DNA of 10,286 bases from Rhodobacterales bacterium UBA3080 (GCA_002366645.1 DFBM01000181.1:1-10286); one strand, 5' to 3'. Counted from the first letter of the stretch, positions 1-6,753 are shown. Notes: a model not told the origin generated them from the sequence alone. Program-made: numbers and translations.

Positions 1-1545
1 GTTTCGGGGCTGGCGGCGCTGCTTTTTGTGGCGTTGTTGGCACTCGGACCTCTGGTGGCACTTGGGTTCAAGGCAGATACAGCGACCGGACTGACTGGTG
101 CGGATTGGGCCGCGGTGAGGTTTACAATTCTACAGGCCGCCCTATCCGCTATCCTTAGTGTGGTTCTGGCGATACCGGTGGCGCGCGCACTTGCCAGACG
201 CAAGTTTTTTGGACGTGGTGCACTGGTTACCCTGCTAGGTGCGCCATTCATATTGCCGGTGATCGTCGCCGTATTGGGGTTGCTCGCGATTTGGGGGCGG
301 TCTGGACTTGTGTCAAAATTGATGATGTCCGTTGGCGCTGATCGTATAAGTATTTATGGTTTGGCAGGCGTTCTGCTCGCACATGTTTTTTTTAATCTAC
401 CACTGGTTACCCGCCTGATCCTGCAGGGCTGGGGGCGCATTCCTACGGAACATTTTCGTCTGGCAGCACAACTGGGAATGCGTCCGACAGATGTTTTCAA
501 GCAACTCGAATGGCCGATGTTGCGCAGCATATTGCCCGGCGCGTTTTTACTCGTTTTTCTGTTATGCGTCACAAGTTTTGCCGTCGCGTTGGCGTTGGGT
601 GGTGGACCAAAAGCCACGACGATCGAACTGGCCATTTATCAGGCGCTGCGGTTTGATTTTGACCTCGGTAAAGCGGCCCTACTCGGGTTGGTACAGTTCA
701 CGATTTGCGCGCTGGTGGCGTTCCTGTCGTTACGTTCCGTTGTTCAGTCAAACTTCGGAGACGGGCTTGCAACAGTGGTTGAACGCTGGGACGTGTCCGC
801 GCCGTTGCTTAAATGGCAAGATGGTATTGTTCTGACTAGCGTTGCCGTATTCCTTGGCGCTCCCCTTCTTGCCATTGTAGCGCGTGGGTTCCCGTCATTG
901 CCAAACCTGCCGCCCTCGGTTCTATCGGCCGCCGTGAATAGCCTGACTGTTGCCCTGTTTTCCGCTCTCCTCTCTGTCTTATTGGCGTTAACGTTGGCGG
1001 GATTAGTTGATGCTTTGCGATCAAACCAGAACAGTCTTGCAAAGGTTGTTGAGGGCGTCGGGCTGTTAACATTGGCCGTCTCGCCTTTCGTTTTGGGAAC
1101 GGGGTTGTTTATAATTGTTCGTCCCGTCGCCGATCCCTTCGCGCTCGCACTGCCGATTACGGCGCTGGTGAATGCGGCGATCAGTTTGCCGTTCTCGCTC
1201 CGCGCCATTTTGCCCGCGCTCACGCAAAACCGCAAATCTTACGGCCGTTTGGGGGACAGCCTCGGGATGGCAGGTTGGAGCCGTTTTCGTATCTCGGTCT
1301 GGCCAAACATTCGCCGACCACTTGGGTTTTCAACGGGATTGGCCGCTGCATTATCTATGGGAGATTTGGGTATTATCACGCTGTTCGCGCCACCAGATGT
1401 CGAAACGCTGCCCTTGCTTATGTATAGGCTAATGGGGGCTTACCGGATGGACGACGCCGCCAGTGTAGCCTTGATTTTGGTTGTATTGACCCTATTCCTA
1501 TTCTGGGTTTTTGATCGTGGAGGTCGCCTTGGACATAAATCTTGA
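1..1545 (+). CDS. thiP: Thiamine/TPP ABC transporter permease ThiP (5' partial)
   Basis: Inner-membrane permease of the ThiBPQ importer, which takes up thiamine, its monophosphate and its pyrophosphate from the periplasm. The reading frame is open from the first base, so the true start lies upstream. A GTG at 28 is available but sits inside a hydrophobic run that already begins at base 1, so I treat it as internal. About 514 residues are visible, close to the usual 510-540. The protein is two fused permease halves with many hydrophobic helices. Each half ends in an EAA-type cytoplasmic loop that docks the ATPase: one at about nt 454-516 (AAQLGM, ending in EWP) and one at about nt 1243-1305 (GDSLGMAG, ending in VWP). 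The stretch APFILPVIVAVLGLLAIWGR (about nt 241-300) is typical of ThiP. The adjoining thiQ overlaps its 3' end, so the two are co-transcribed. The binding-protein gene thiB would be expected just upstream, outside the window. Confidence 0.93.
   Translation, partial: VSGLAALLFVALLALGPLVALGFKADTATGLTGADWAAVRFTILQAALSAILSVVLAIPVARALARRKFFGRGALVTLLGAPFILPVIVAVLGLLAIWGRSGLVSKLMMSVGADRISIYGLAGVLLAHVFFNLPLVTRLILQGWGRIPTEHFRLAAQLGMRPTDVFKQLEWPMLRSILPGAFLLVFLLCVTSFAVALALGGGPKATTIELAIYQALRFDFDLGKAALLGLVQFTICALVAFLSLRSVVQSNFGDGLATVVERWDVSAPLLKWQDGIVLTSVAVFLGAPLLAIVARGFPSLPNLPPSVLSAAVNSLTVALFSALLSVLLALTLAGLVDALRSNQNSLAKVVEGVGLLTLAVSPFVLGTGLFIIVRPVADPFALALPITALVNAAISLPFSLRAILPALTQNRKSYGRLGDSLGMAGWSRFRISVWPNIRRPLGFSTGLAAALSMGDLGIITLFAPPDVETLPLLMYRLMGAYRMDDAASVALILVVLTLFLFWVFDRGGRLGHKS
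1519..1531 (+). promoter_or_regulatory. Ribosome binding site and TTG start deciding the thiQ start
   Basis: GGAGG at 1519-1523, then five bases, then TTG at 1529-1531. The site lies within the last codons of thiP and is the only strong Shine-Dalgarno sequence near the thiQ N-terminus. Confidence 0.7.
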
Positions 1546-2224
1546 GAACATCCTGATCCGGCAAGACGACTTTTCGCTGCGGGCTAACTTAATCCTCCAA
1601 AAAGGGACAACCGCAATTATCGGTCCGTCCGGTGGGGGGAAATCGACCTTACTGCTAGCGATTGCAGGATTTATTAGCCTTGAGTCAGGCAAAATACTCT
1701 TTGGCGAGCGAAACCTGACAAATGCAGCCCCCGCCGAACGCCCCGTGACGCTTTTGTTTCAGGAAAATAATCTGTTCCCGCATCTAACGGTGTTTCAAAA
1801 TACCGCGCTGGGTGTGCGAACCAATCTGAAGCTTTCAAAAGCCGAAGCCGAGTTTGTCGAGGATGCGTTGATCAAGGTCGGCCTTGGTGGAAAAAGCAAA
1901 CGCCTGCCCTCGGAGTTATCTGGTGGCCAGCGTCAACGTGTTGCTTTGGCACGCGCGTTATTGCGGGATCGTCCTGTGTTAATGCTGGACGAACCCTTCG
2001 CGGCGCTCGGGCCTGCCTTGCGGCATGAGATGTTGGATTTGGTCGCACAAATTCAGCAGGCGCAGAACGCGACGGTGTTGTTGGTTACGCATAACCCTGA
2101 CGATGCGATGCGGGTCGCCGAGAATACCGTAGTGGTTTCTGACGGAGTCGCTACGCCGCCCGTTCCGACAGAGGCTTTGCTGGAAAACCCACCTGTTACG
2201 CTGGCGAGCTATTTGGGCAAATAA
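1529..2224 (+). CDS. thiQ: Thiamine/TPP ABC transporter ATP-binding protein ThiQ
   Basis: ATPase that powers thiamine import through ThiP. With the start at 1529 it has 231 residues, the normal ThiQ size. All nucleotide-binding motifs are present: Walker A GPSGGGKST (32-40), Q-loop glutamine 78 (LLFQENNLFP), signature LSGGQRQRVALARAL (130-144), Walker B VLMLDEP (149-155) and H-loop His188 (LLVTHNP). I chose the TTG at 1529 because GGAGG at 1519-1523 lies five bases before it and the protein then begins MDINLENILIRQDDFSL, as ThiQ proteins do. TTG at 1511 and GTG at 1517 are in frame but would place that ribosome site inside the gene. The gene overlaps the end of thiP by 17 bases, which suggests translational coupling. 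A hairpin terminator starts two bases after the stop codon, so this is the last gene of the operon. Confidence 0.93.
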   Translation: MDINLENILIRQDDFSLRANLILQKGTTAIIGPSGGGKSTLLLAIAGFISLESGKILFGERNLTNAAPAERPVTLLFQENNLFPHLTVFQNTALGVRTNLKLSKAEAEFVEDALIKVGLGGKSKRLPSELSGGQRQRVALARALLRDRPVLMLDEPFAALGPALRHEMLDLVAQIQQAQNATVLLVTHNPDDAMRVAENTVVVSDGVATPPVPTEALLENPPVTLASYLGK

Positions 2225-2225
2225 A

Positions 2226-2250
2226 AAGGGCGGGAATATCTCCCGCCCTT
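2226..2250. terminator. Bidirectional hairpin terminator between thiQ and petC
   Basis: A perfect 10-bp inverted repeat, AAGGGCGGGA (2226-2235) and TCCCGCCCTT (2241-2250), encloses a five-base loop. It starts two bases after the thiQ stop, and the petC stop is at 2274. On the - strand the hairpin is followed by a run of Ts (complement of 2223-2227), so it looks like a good intrinsic terminator for petABC. On the + strand the following bases (CTCAAAT) are less T-rich, so termination of thiPQ may be weaker or depend mainly on the GC-rich stem. Confidence 0.88.
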
Positions 2251-2273
2251 CTCAAATCTATATACTGAAACAA

Positions 2274-3053
2274 TCAGTCTTTGTGCTTGTGTGGCGCCCA
2301 AAGCTTCTTGTTCGTAAGATAAAGAAGCGATGCAAGGAAGACCATGAAGACAAATGCAAGGAAACCAGTTTCTTTGCGTGCCATCATCTTCGGCTCGGCT
2401 GTCCACATCAGGAACGCAGAAACGTCTTGCGCCATGTGATGGACGTCCGAGTCGTGGCCGTCTTGGTATTCTACCAACTCGTCTTCCAATGGAGGTGCCA
2501 TAGCAATCCAGCCGCCCGGAAAGGCCGTGTTTTCGTAGAACGTTGTGCCAGCTTCTTCTTTCTCGTGGCCGGTGTAGCCGGTCAAGATCGAAGCGATATA
2601 CTCTGGACCACCCATACCCTGAATGACCTGATTGATCCCCAGACCGACAGGTCCGTGGAAACCAGCGCGGGCTTTCGCCATCAAGCTGAGATCTGGTGCA
2701 CCGTCATAGCTGGAGCCCGGAAACTTGTCCGCGGGCTTGGCAGCGCGATCTTCGTCCAGCTCTGCGTCGTACACTTCGTAAAGTGCCGCATAGGCTTTGA
2801 CTTGATCTACTTCAAGCGTCGGACCGCCCTCGTCACCGAGGTTACGGAAAGCAACCAACTCAAGACCGTGACAAGCCGCACAAACTTCGGTGTAGACCTG
2901 AAGGCCACGTTGAAGCTGATGCTGATCAAAGGTTCCGAATGGTCCCTCGAAGCTGAAGCTGAAGTCTTCGATGTGGCTTTCGCCACCGGCAGCATAGGCT
3001 CCGGTGGAAAGGCCAGCCGCTAAGAGCGCGGAAAGGATTGTTTTCTTAAACAT
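2274..3053 (-). CDS. petC: Cytochrome c1, haem subunit of the cytochrome bc1 complex
   Basis: Carries electrons from the Rieske cluster to soluble or membrane-bound cytochrome c on the periplasmic face. It has 259 residues. A Sec signal peptide (1-21, ending AYA) precedes the mature start AGGESHIEDF. Haem is bound at CAACH (C58, C61, H62), with Met185 in WIAMAPPL as the expected sixth ligand. The C-terminal anchor spans about 230-248, followed by the basic end typical of the family. The ATG at 3053 is preceded by AAGGAAA at normal spacing; a longer upstream frame would only add a charged extension before the signal peptide. The gene lies 22 bases after petB. C58 and C61 are the only cysteines, so the disulfide found in Rhodobacter cytochrome c1 cannot form, and the loop before Met185 is correspondingly short. 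In some bacteria petC is fused to petB; here they are separate. Confidence 0.97.
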   Translation of the reverse strand: MFKKTILSALLAAGLSTGAYAAGGESHIEDFSFSFEGPFGTFDQHQLQRGLQVYTEVCAACHGLELVAFRNLGDEGGPTLEVDQVKAYAALYEVYDAELDEDRAAKPADKFPGSSYDGAPDLSLMAKARAGFHGPVGLGINQVIQGMGGPEYIASILTGYTGHEKEEAGTTFYENTAFPGGWIAMAPPLEDELVEYQDGHDSDVHHMAQDVSAFLMWTAEPKMMARKETGFLAFVFMVFLASLLYLTNKKLWAPHKHKD

Positions 3054-3075
3054 CTTTATGTTTCCTTTTCGTCTC

Positions 3076-4392
3076 TTACTCAGCCGAAGTCGGCTTGTAG
3101 TGGGCATCGAAATCTTCTTCGATAGTCGCAGGCGGTGACTTTGGTTTCTCGATCAGGCCAAGAACTGGCAAGATGACGAGGAAGTAAGCAAACCAGTAAG
3201 TCGCACCAATCAACGAGATTGTCGAATATGGTGGCTCGGCTGGCATTGCGCCCGCCCACATAAGAACCATGAAGTCGATTACCAAGAGCCAGAACCAAAA
3301 CTTGAACTGCGGACGGTAAGAACCCGAACGCGTCTTGCTTGTGTCCAGCCAAGGTGCAAGTGCCATGATCAGGATCGAACCGAACATCGCAAGAACACCA
3401 AAGAACTTGGCATCGATAATGCCACCGGTAATCCAGCTAGCGAACTGAACAGCCCAAACGTCCGAAGTGAACGCACGCAGGATTGCGTAGAACGGCAGGT
3501 AGTACCATTCAGGAACAATATGCGCAGGTGTTACCAGCGGGTTAGCGATTGTGTAGTTGTCCGGGTGACCGAAGTAGTTCGGCATAGTCCAGATAACGGC
3601 CACGAAAATCGCGAGAACAACAACCAGTGCGAACAGGTCTTTGATCACGAAGTAAGGCCAGAACGGAAGCGTGTCTTTCTTGACTTCATCTTTCGAACCG
3701 CGACGAACTTCAACACCTGTAGGGTTGTTGTTGCCCGTTGTGTGGAAAGCCCACATGTGAACGGCAACCAGACCGACGATCACGAACGGTAGAAGATAGT
3801 GAAGCGAGAAGAAACGGTTCAGTGTGGCGTTGTCCACAGCAGGTCCGCCCAGCAACCAAGTCTGGATAGGCTCTCCGATGAACGGGATCGCACCAAACAG
3901 GCCTGTGATAACGGTCGCGCCCCAGAAGGACATCTGACCCCATGGAAGAACGTAACCAAGAAAACCAGTCGCCATCATCGCAAGATAGATCAACATACCG
4001 ATGATCCATGTGATTTCACGCGGGGCTTTGTAAGAACCGTAGTAAAGACCACGGAAGAGGTGGATATATACTGCCATAAAGAACAGCGAAGCGCCATTCA
4101 TGTGGGCGTAACGAAGTGCCCAACCGCCGTTAACATCGCGCATAATGTGTTCAACCGACGCAAACGCCAGATCAACATGCGGAGTGTAGTGCATCGCCAA
4201 AACGATACCCGTAATAATCTGAAGAACGAGGCAGAATACCAGCACAATGCCCCAGATCCACCACCAGTTAAGGTTTTTCGGTGTAGGGATCATCAGCGTG
4301 TCGTAAGCAAGGCTTACAATCGGCAGACGCTCGTGTAGCCATTTTTCGAAACCAGTTTTTGGCTCGTAATGGTCGTGTGGGATACCACTCAT
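3076..4392 (-). CDS. petB: Cytochrome b, quinol-oxidising core of the cytochrome bc1 complex
   Basis: Membrane core of the bc1 complex. It binds haems bL and bH and holds the quinol oxidation (Qo) and quinone reduction (Qi) sites. It has 438 residues, essentially the R. capsulatus length (437). Haem ligands are H97 and H198 for one haem and H111 and H212 for the other, at the same numbers as in R. capsulatus. The Qo-site PEWY motif is at 294-297, and GYVLPWGQMSFWGATVI lies at 146-162. Eight hydrophobic helices are expected and visible as hydrophobic runs. The gene is full length and not split into b6/subunit IV. The ATG at 4392 has a GGGAGAA ribosome site just upstream. It sits 11 bases after petA and 22 before petC, the standard petABC order. 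Confidence 0.98.
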   Translation of the reverse strand: MSGIPHDHYEPKTGFEKWLHERLPIVSLAYDTLMIPTPKNLNWWWIWGIVLVFCLVLQIITGIVLAMHYTPHVDLAFASVEHIMRDVNGGWALRYAHMNGASLFFMAVYIHLFRGLYYGSYKAPREITWIIGMLIYLAMMATGFLGYVLPWGQMSFWGATVITGLFGAIPFIGEPIQTWLLGGPAVDNATLNRFFSLHYLLPFVIVGLVAVHMWAFHTTGNNNPTGVEVRRGSKDEVKKDTLPFWPYFVIKDLFALVVVLAIFVAVIWTMPNYFGHPDNYTIANPLVTPAHIVPEWYYLPFYAILRAFTSDVWAVQFASWITGGIIDAKFFGVLAMFGSILIMALAPWLDTSKTRSGSYRPQFKFWFWLLVIDFMVLMWAGAMPAEPPYSTISLIGATYWFAYFLVILPVLGLIEKPKSPPATIEEDFDAHYKPTSAE

Positions 4393-4403
4393 TGTTTTCT
4401 CCC

Positions 4404-4964
4404 TCAGCCTAGTTTGATCACGGTGCCGGAGATGAAACTCGCGACTGGAACCGGAAGATTTTCAGGAGCAGGACCCTTACGGATACGGCCTGCGGTGTCA
4501 TAGTGCGAACCGTGGCATGGGCAGAACCAGCCGCCAAAGTCGCCAGCGCCATCACCGAGCGGAACGCAACCGAGGTGGGTACAAACGCCCATCATCACCA
4601 GCCATTCGCCCGCTTCGTCCAGCGTACGGTTTTCATCGCTCGCGTCAGCTTCTGCGTCAACGTTAACGTTTCGCGCAGCGCCGTCCGGAAGCAAGGACAC
4701 GTCTTCTGCACGGCCTGCTTCAATTTCTTCAGCAGTACGACGGCGTACAAAAACAGGTTTTCCACGCCATTTGACGGTCAACTGTGTGCCAACTTCCATG
4801 TCGGCAACATCGACCTCAATCGAGGCGAGAGCCTGAACATCGGCGCTCGGATTCATCTGGTTGACCAACGGCCATACCGCAGCGCCTGTGGCTACTGCGC
4901 CAGCCGATGCGGTCGCAACGTAAAGAAAGTCGCGGCGCGAGCCTGTGTCTTCTGCATGAGACAA
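4404..4964 (-). CDS. petA: Rieske iron-sulfur subunit of the cytochrome bc1 complex
   Basis: Takes the first electron from quinol at the Qo site and passes it to cytochrome c1. It has 186 residues. A twin-arginine signal/anchor begins with RRDFLY (10-15) and continues as one hydrophobic helix to about residue 35; in this family it is normally not cleaved. The 2Fe-2S cluster is held by box I CTHLGC (128-133) and box II CPCHGSHY (148-155): C128, H130, C148 and H151 bind iron, and C133 and C150 form the stabilising disulfide. The start is TTG at 4964, preceded by a GAGGAG ribosome site about eight bases away. The resulting N-terminus MSHAEDTGSRRDF matches Rhodobacter PetA, while the nearby ATG at 4957 is out of frame. 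It is the first gene of the petABC operon, divergent from trmL. Confidence 0.97.
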   Translation of the reverse strand: MSHAEDTGSRRDFLYVATASAGAVATGAAVWPLVNQMNPSADVQALASIEVDVADMEVGTQLTVKWRGKPVFVRRRTAEEIEAGRAEDVSLLPDGAARNVNVDAEADASDENRTLDEAGEWLVMMGVCTHLGCVPLGDGAGDFGGWFCPCHGSHYDTAGRIRKGPAPENLPVPVASFISGTVIKLG

Positions 4965-4980
4965 AAGATACTCTCCTCTA
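4962..4980 (-). promoter_or_regulatory. petA ribosome binding site with TTG start
   Basis: On the - strand the sequence reads AGAGGAGAGTATCTT then TTG. The purine-rich GAGGAG is at good distance from the TTG, and the family N-terminus MSHAED begins exactly there, so a TTG start for this abundant respiratory protein is well supported. Confidence 0.75.
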
Positions 4981-5121
4981 GTAACAGCCCCGGAATTGGG
5001 GCAAGAAATTCATTAACGCCCTCCGAAAGGAAGGCCCATTGTGGAGGGAATACACTTGCAAACCCCTCCGGTCCAGCGGACTTTGCGCCGCAGTGGTTAT
5101 AGAAAGGTGTTTTTTCAAGGT
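4965..5121. promoter_or_regulatory. Divergent petA-trmL control region with repeated CCCTCCG elements
   Basis: This 157-bp region must hold the petABC promoter (leftward) and probably the trmL promoter (rightward). I see no convincing -35/-10 pair on either strand. It contains CCCTCCG twice (5019-5025 and 5064-5070) with the complementary GGAGGG between them (5043-5048), so the central element can pair with either flank. A GCCCC/GGGGC hairpin with a six-base loop lies at 4987-5002, just upstream of the petA ribosome site. A GCGGA-6-GCCGC dyad at 5076-5091 is one base away from the GCGNC...GNCGC half-site pattern described for RegA/PrrA. Confidence 0.5.
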
Positions 5122-5568
5122 ATGAACATAAGATTAGCCAGTTATCAGCCAGATATCGCTCTAAATTTGGGTGGGATGATTCGTTTAAGTGCATGTTTCG
5201 CCGTGCCGATTGACGTTATCGAGCCGTGCGGCTTTCCTTTTTCCGTCAAGGCATTAAAGCGAAGTGCAATGGATTACGCGGATATTGCCGATATTTCACG
5301 CCACGACTCGTGGGAAACCTATTTGCAAAGCAAACCGGCTGGTCGGATCATTTTAATGACGACCGAAGGTGCCACACCGCTTTGGGATTTCAAGTTTCAA
5401 GACGGCGATACAGTTTTAATGGGGCGCGAAAGTGCTGGTGTTCCGGCAGAAGTTCACGAACGCGCCGACGCCGCAATAATTATCCCGATGCCTGGCGGCG
5501 GGCGTTCATTGAATGTAGCAATGTCAGCGGGAATTGCTATGGCAGAGGCAATTAGACAGCTCCGGTAG
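5122..5568 (+). CDS. trmL: tRNA (cytidine/uridine-34-2'-O)-methyltransferase TrmL
   Basis: SPOUT-class enzyme that uses S-adenosylmethionine to methylate the ribose of the wobble nucleotide in certain leucine tRNAs, aiding codon reading. It has 148 residues, the usual length. Motif 1 is seen as LNLGGMIRLSAC (14-25) and is followed by DVIEPCGFPFS (31-41). The knot-forming motifs are LMGRESAGVP (99-108) and IPMPGGGRSLNVAMSAGIAMAEA (121-143), which form the cofactor pocket. I start at ATG 5122 because the following residues (YQPDI) match the family N-terminus. An in-frame GTG at 5041 would add 27 residues with no family resemblance. The ribosome site is unusual: AAGG at 5117-5120 is almost against the ATG, and GAAAGG at 5102-5107 is rather far. 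The gene is divergent from petA. Confidence 0.93.
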   Translation: MNIRLASYQPDIALNLGGMIRLSACFAVPIDVIEPCGFPFSVKALKRSAMDYADIADISRHDSWETYLQSKPAGRIILMTTEGATPLWDFKFQDGDTVLMGRESAGVPAEVHERADAAIIIPMPGGGRSLNVAMSAGIAMAEAIRQLR

Positions 5569-5592
5569 TATTTGAATGTCTAACTATCATTG

Positions 5593-5650
5593 TGACAAAT
5601 TGGGTAATTGCTCTAGGCGGTTCCACGACGTAACTTACTGACAAATTGTC
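5593..5650. repeat. Direct repeats TGACAAATTG upstream of the beta-barrel gene; possible operator
   Basis: The 10-base word TGACAAATTG occurs twice, at 5593-5602 and 5639-5648, with start points 46 bases apart. The second copy extends into an inverted repeat, GACAA-A-TTGTC (5640-5650). Both lie in the short gap between trmL and the beta-barrel gene, the second only a few bases before its first possible ATG. This arrangement suits binding of a dimeric regulator, but no regulator can be named. Confidence 0.4.
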
Positions 5651-5670
5651 TGCATATGGAATCACCCCAA

Positions 5671-6330
5671 ATGAACAAATCCCTTGCTCTTTCTTTCTTC
5701 GCCGTTGCGCTATCTTCAACGGCCGTTGCCGCCGAGTCCCAGCTATCCGTTTATGGCGGATACCAGTCTTCGCCGCACAGCGTTATTACGGGCGAATATG
5801 ACAACAATCCGTTCGACTTTACTGCCGGATGGGATACTAAGCCCTTTGAAATGCCGCCATATTATGGATTTCGCTATACGTTCTGGAGTGCAAGCGACTG
5901 GGGTCTTTCGCTAGATTACGTTCATTCCAAAGTTTACTCGGATGACGAAACGCGGGCCGATACCGGCTTTGAAGTGCTCGAGTTCACCGATGGCATCAAC
6001 GTCTTAACTGCTAACGCCGTGCGCCGATTCCCGAATGCGAGTAAATGGACGCCTTACGTCGGCGCCGGCCTCGGGTTTACATTTCCCCACGTCGAAGTTC
6101 AGGTAAATGACGCGGCCGTAAAAACTTACGAAACACAAATTGGCGGACCAGCTGCACAATTTCATACTGGCGTTGAATACAGCATCTCGGAAAACTGGGC
6201 GGTATTCACGGAATACAAAATCAATTATGTAATGCTTGATGTTGATCTCGACGGTCCAGGGGACAACAACTTCCTCCAGACCGATATCATTACAAATGCA
6301 ATTAACGTCGGCGTATCCTACACCTTCTAA
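5671..6330 (+). CDS. Outer-membrane beta-barrel protein, LpxQ (lipid A oxidase)-like
   Basis: A small outer-membrane barrel of 219 residues. It opens with a Sec signal peptide, MNKSLALSFFAVALSSTAVA, and the mature part starts AESQLSVYGGYQ. The rest alternates polar and hydrophobic residues and ends in VGVSYTF, with the terminal phenylalanine used by the barrel assembly machinery. The blocks YGGYQSSPHS, FTAGWDTKPFEMPPYYGFR and LEFTDGINVLTANAV resemble proteins annotated as lipid A oxidase in Rhizobium and rhodobacters. LpxQ oxidises the proximal glucosamine of lipid A to 2-aminogluconate using oxygen. That activity here is inference; a plain OmpW/OmpA-like porin is the alternative. ATG 5671 is preferred because the signal peptide starts there; ATG 5656 would add MESPQ, and neither has a clear ribosome site. 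The stop overlaps the stop of the convergent gene. Confidence 0.8.
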   Translation: MNKSLALSFFAVALSSTAVAAESQLSVYGGYQSSPHSVITGEYDNNPFDFTAGWDTKPFEMPPYYGFRYTFWSASDWGLSLDYVHSKVYSDDETRADTGFEVLEFTDGINVLTANAVRRFPNASKWTPYVGAGLGFTFPHVEVQVNDAAVKTYETQIGGPAAQFHTGVEYSISENWAVFTEYKINYVMLDVDLDGPGDNNFLQTDIITNAINVGVSYTF

Positions 6331-6749
6331 GCTGGCGGATACATTTCCCGCATATCCGTGACCAAGCGTGTGATCAGCGCCTCGAGCACTCCCATATTCA
6401 CATCGTCAAGCTTGTTAACATACAAGCAGGACGAACCGGTTTTGTATTTTCCCAGCTTTTCCATTAGGTCGGGATAGCGACTAAACCCTGCCATTACATA
6501 AATAGTTAACGCCGCTTTTCGCGGCGAAACACCCGAAATCATCCAGTCACCCTCGCGACCACTGGCGTATTTGTAATGATAGGTATCGCAACCGATAATC
6601 GAAGTGCCCCACATTTTCGCGGGGTGACCTGTTACGCGTTCCATCAGTTTCACGATAACCCGCGTCTCTTCCCGACGTCGTTCATTGTCGACCCCGGCAA
6701 GAAAACCCTCAACGCTTGCGTCATTCGCCTGCGTTTTAGGTGCCGCCAT
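6327..6749 (-). CDS. DUF1801 domain protein of unknown function
   Basis: A soluble 140-residue protein without a signal peptide or membrane segment. The YHYKYASGREGDWMISGVSP (57-76) and ALTIYVMAG (79-87) blocks and the pattern MWGTSIIGCDTYHY (46-59) match the DUF1801 family, small alpha/beta proteins whose role is not established. The family includes YdhG-like proteins sometimes linked to iron or frataxin-like folds, but I see no catalytic residues that settle this. The ATG at 6749 is four bases after the regA stop, with only a weak ribosome site, so translation probably depends on ribosomes finishing regA. At its 3' end the stop (TAG on the - strand) overlaps the TAA of the beta-barrel gene within the four bases CTAA at 6327-6330. 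In R. capsulatus the gene after regA is hvrA; this protein is unrelated to HvrA. Confidence 0.85.
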   Translation of the reverse strand: MAAPKTQANDASVEGFLAGVDNERRREETRVIVKLMERVTGHPAKMWGTSIIGCDTYHYKYASGREGDWMISGVSPRKAALTIYVMAGFSRYPDLMEKLGKYKTGSSCLYVNKLDDVNMGVLEALITRLVTDMREMYPPA

Positions 6750-6753
6750 AGTT

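Noticed and set aside
2283..3023. Long open frame on the + strand opposite petC (246 codons)
   Set aside because: It is antisense to a clear cytochrome c1 gene, and its product is basic, cysteine-rich and without domain features. Similar antisense frames opposite thiP, petB, petA and regB were left out for the same reason.
5041..5121. N-terminal extension of TrmL from a GTG at 5041
   Set aside because: The added 27 residues do not resemble the family, which begins close to the YQPDI segment, and they would overlap the likely petA control region.
6336..6358. CGGATA/TATCCG hairpin near the convergent stops as a terminator
   Set aside because: The stem is six bases with an 11-base loop, there is no T-run on either side, and it lies inside the DUF1801 coding sequence.
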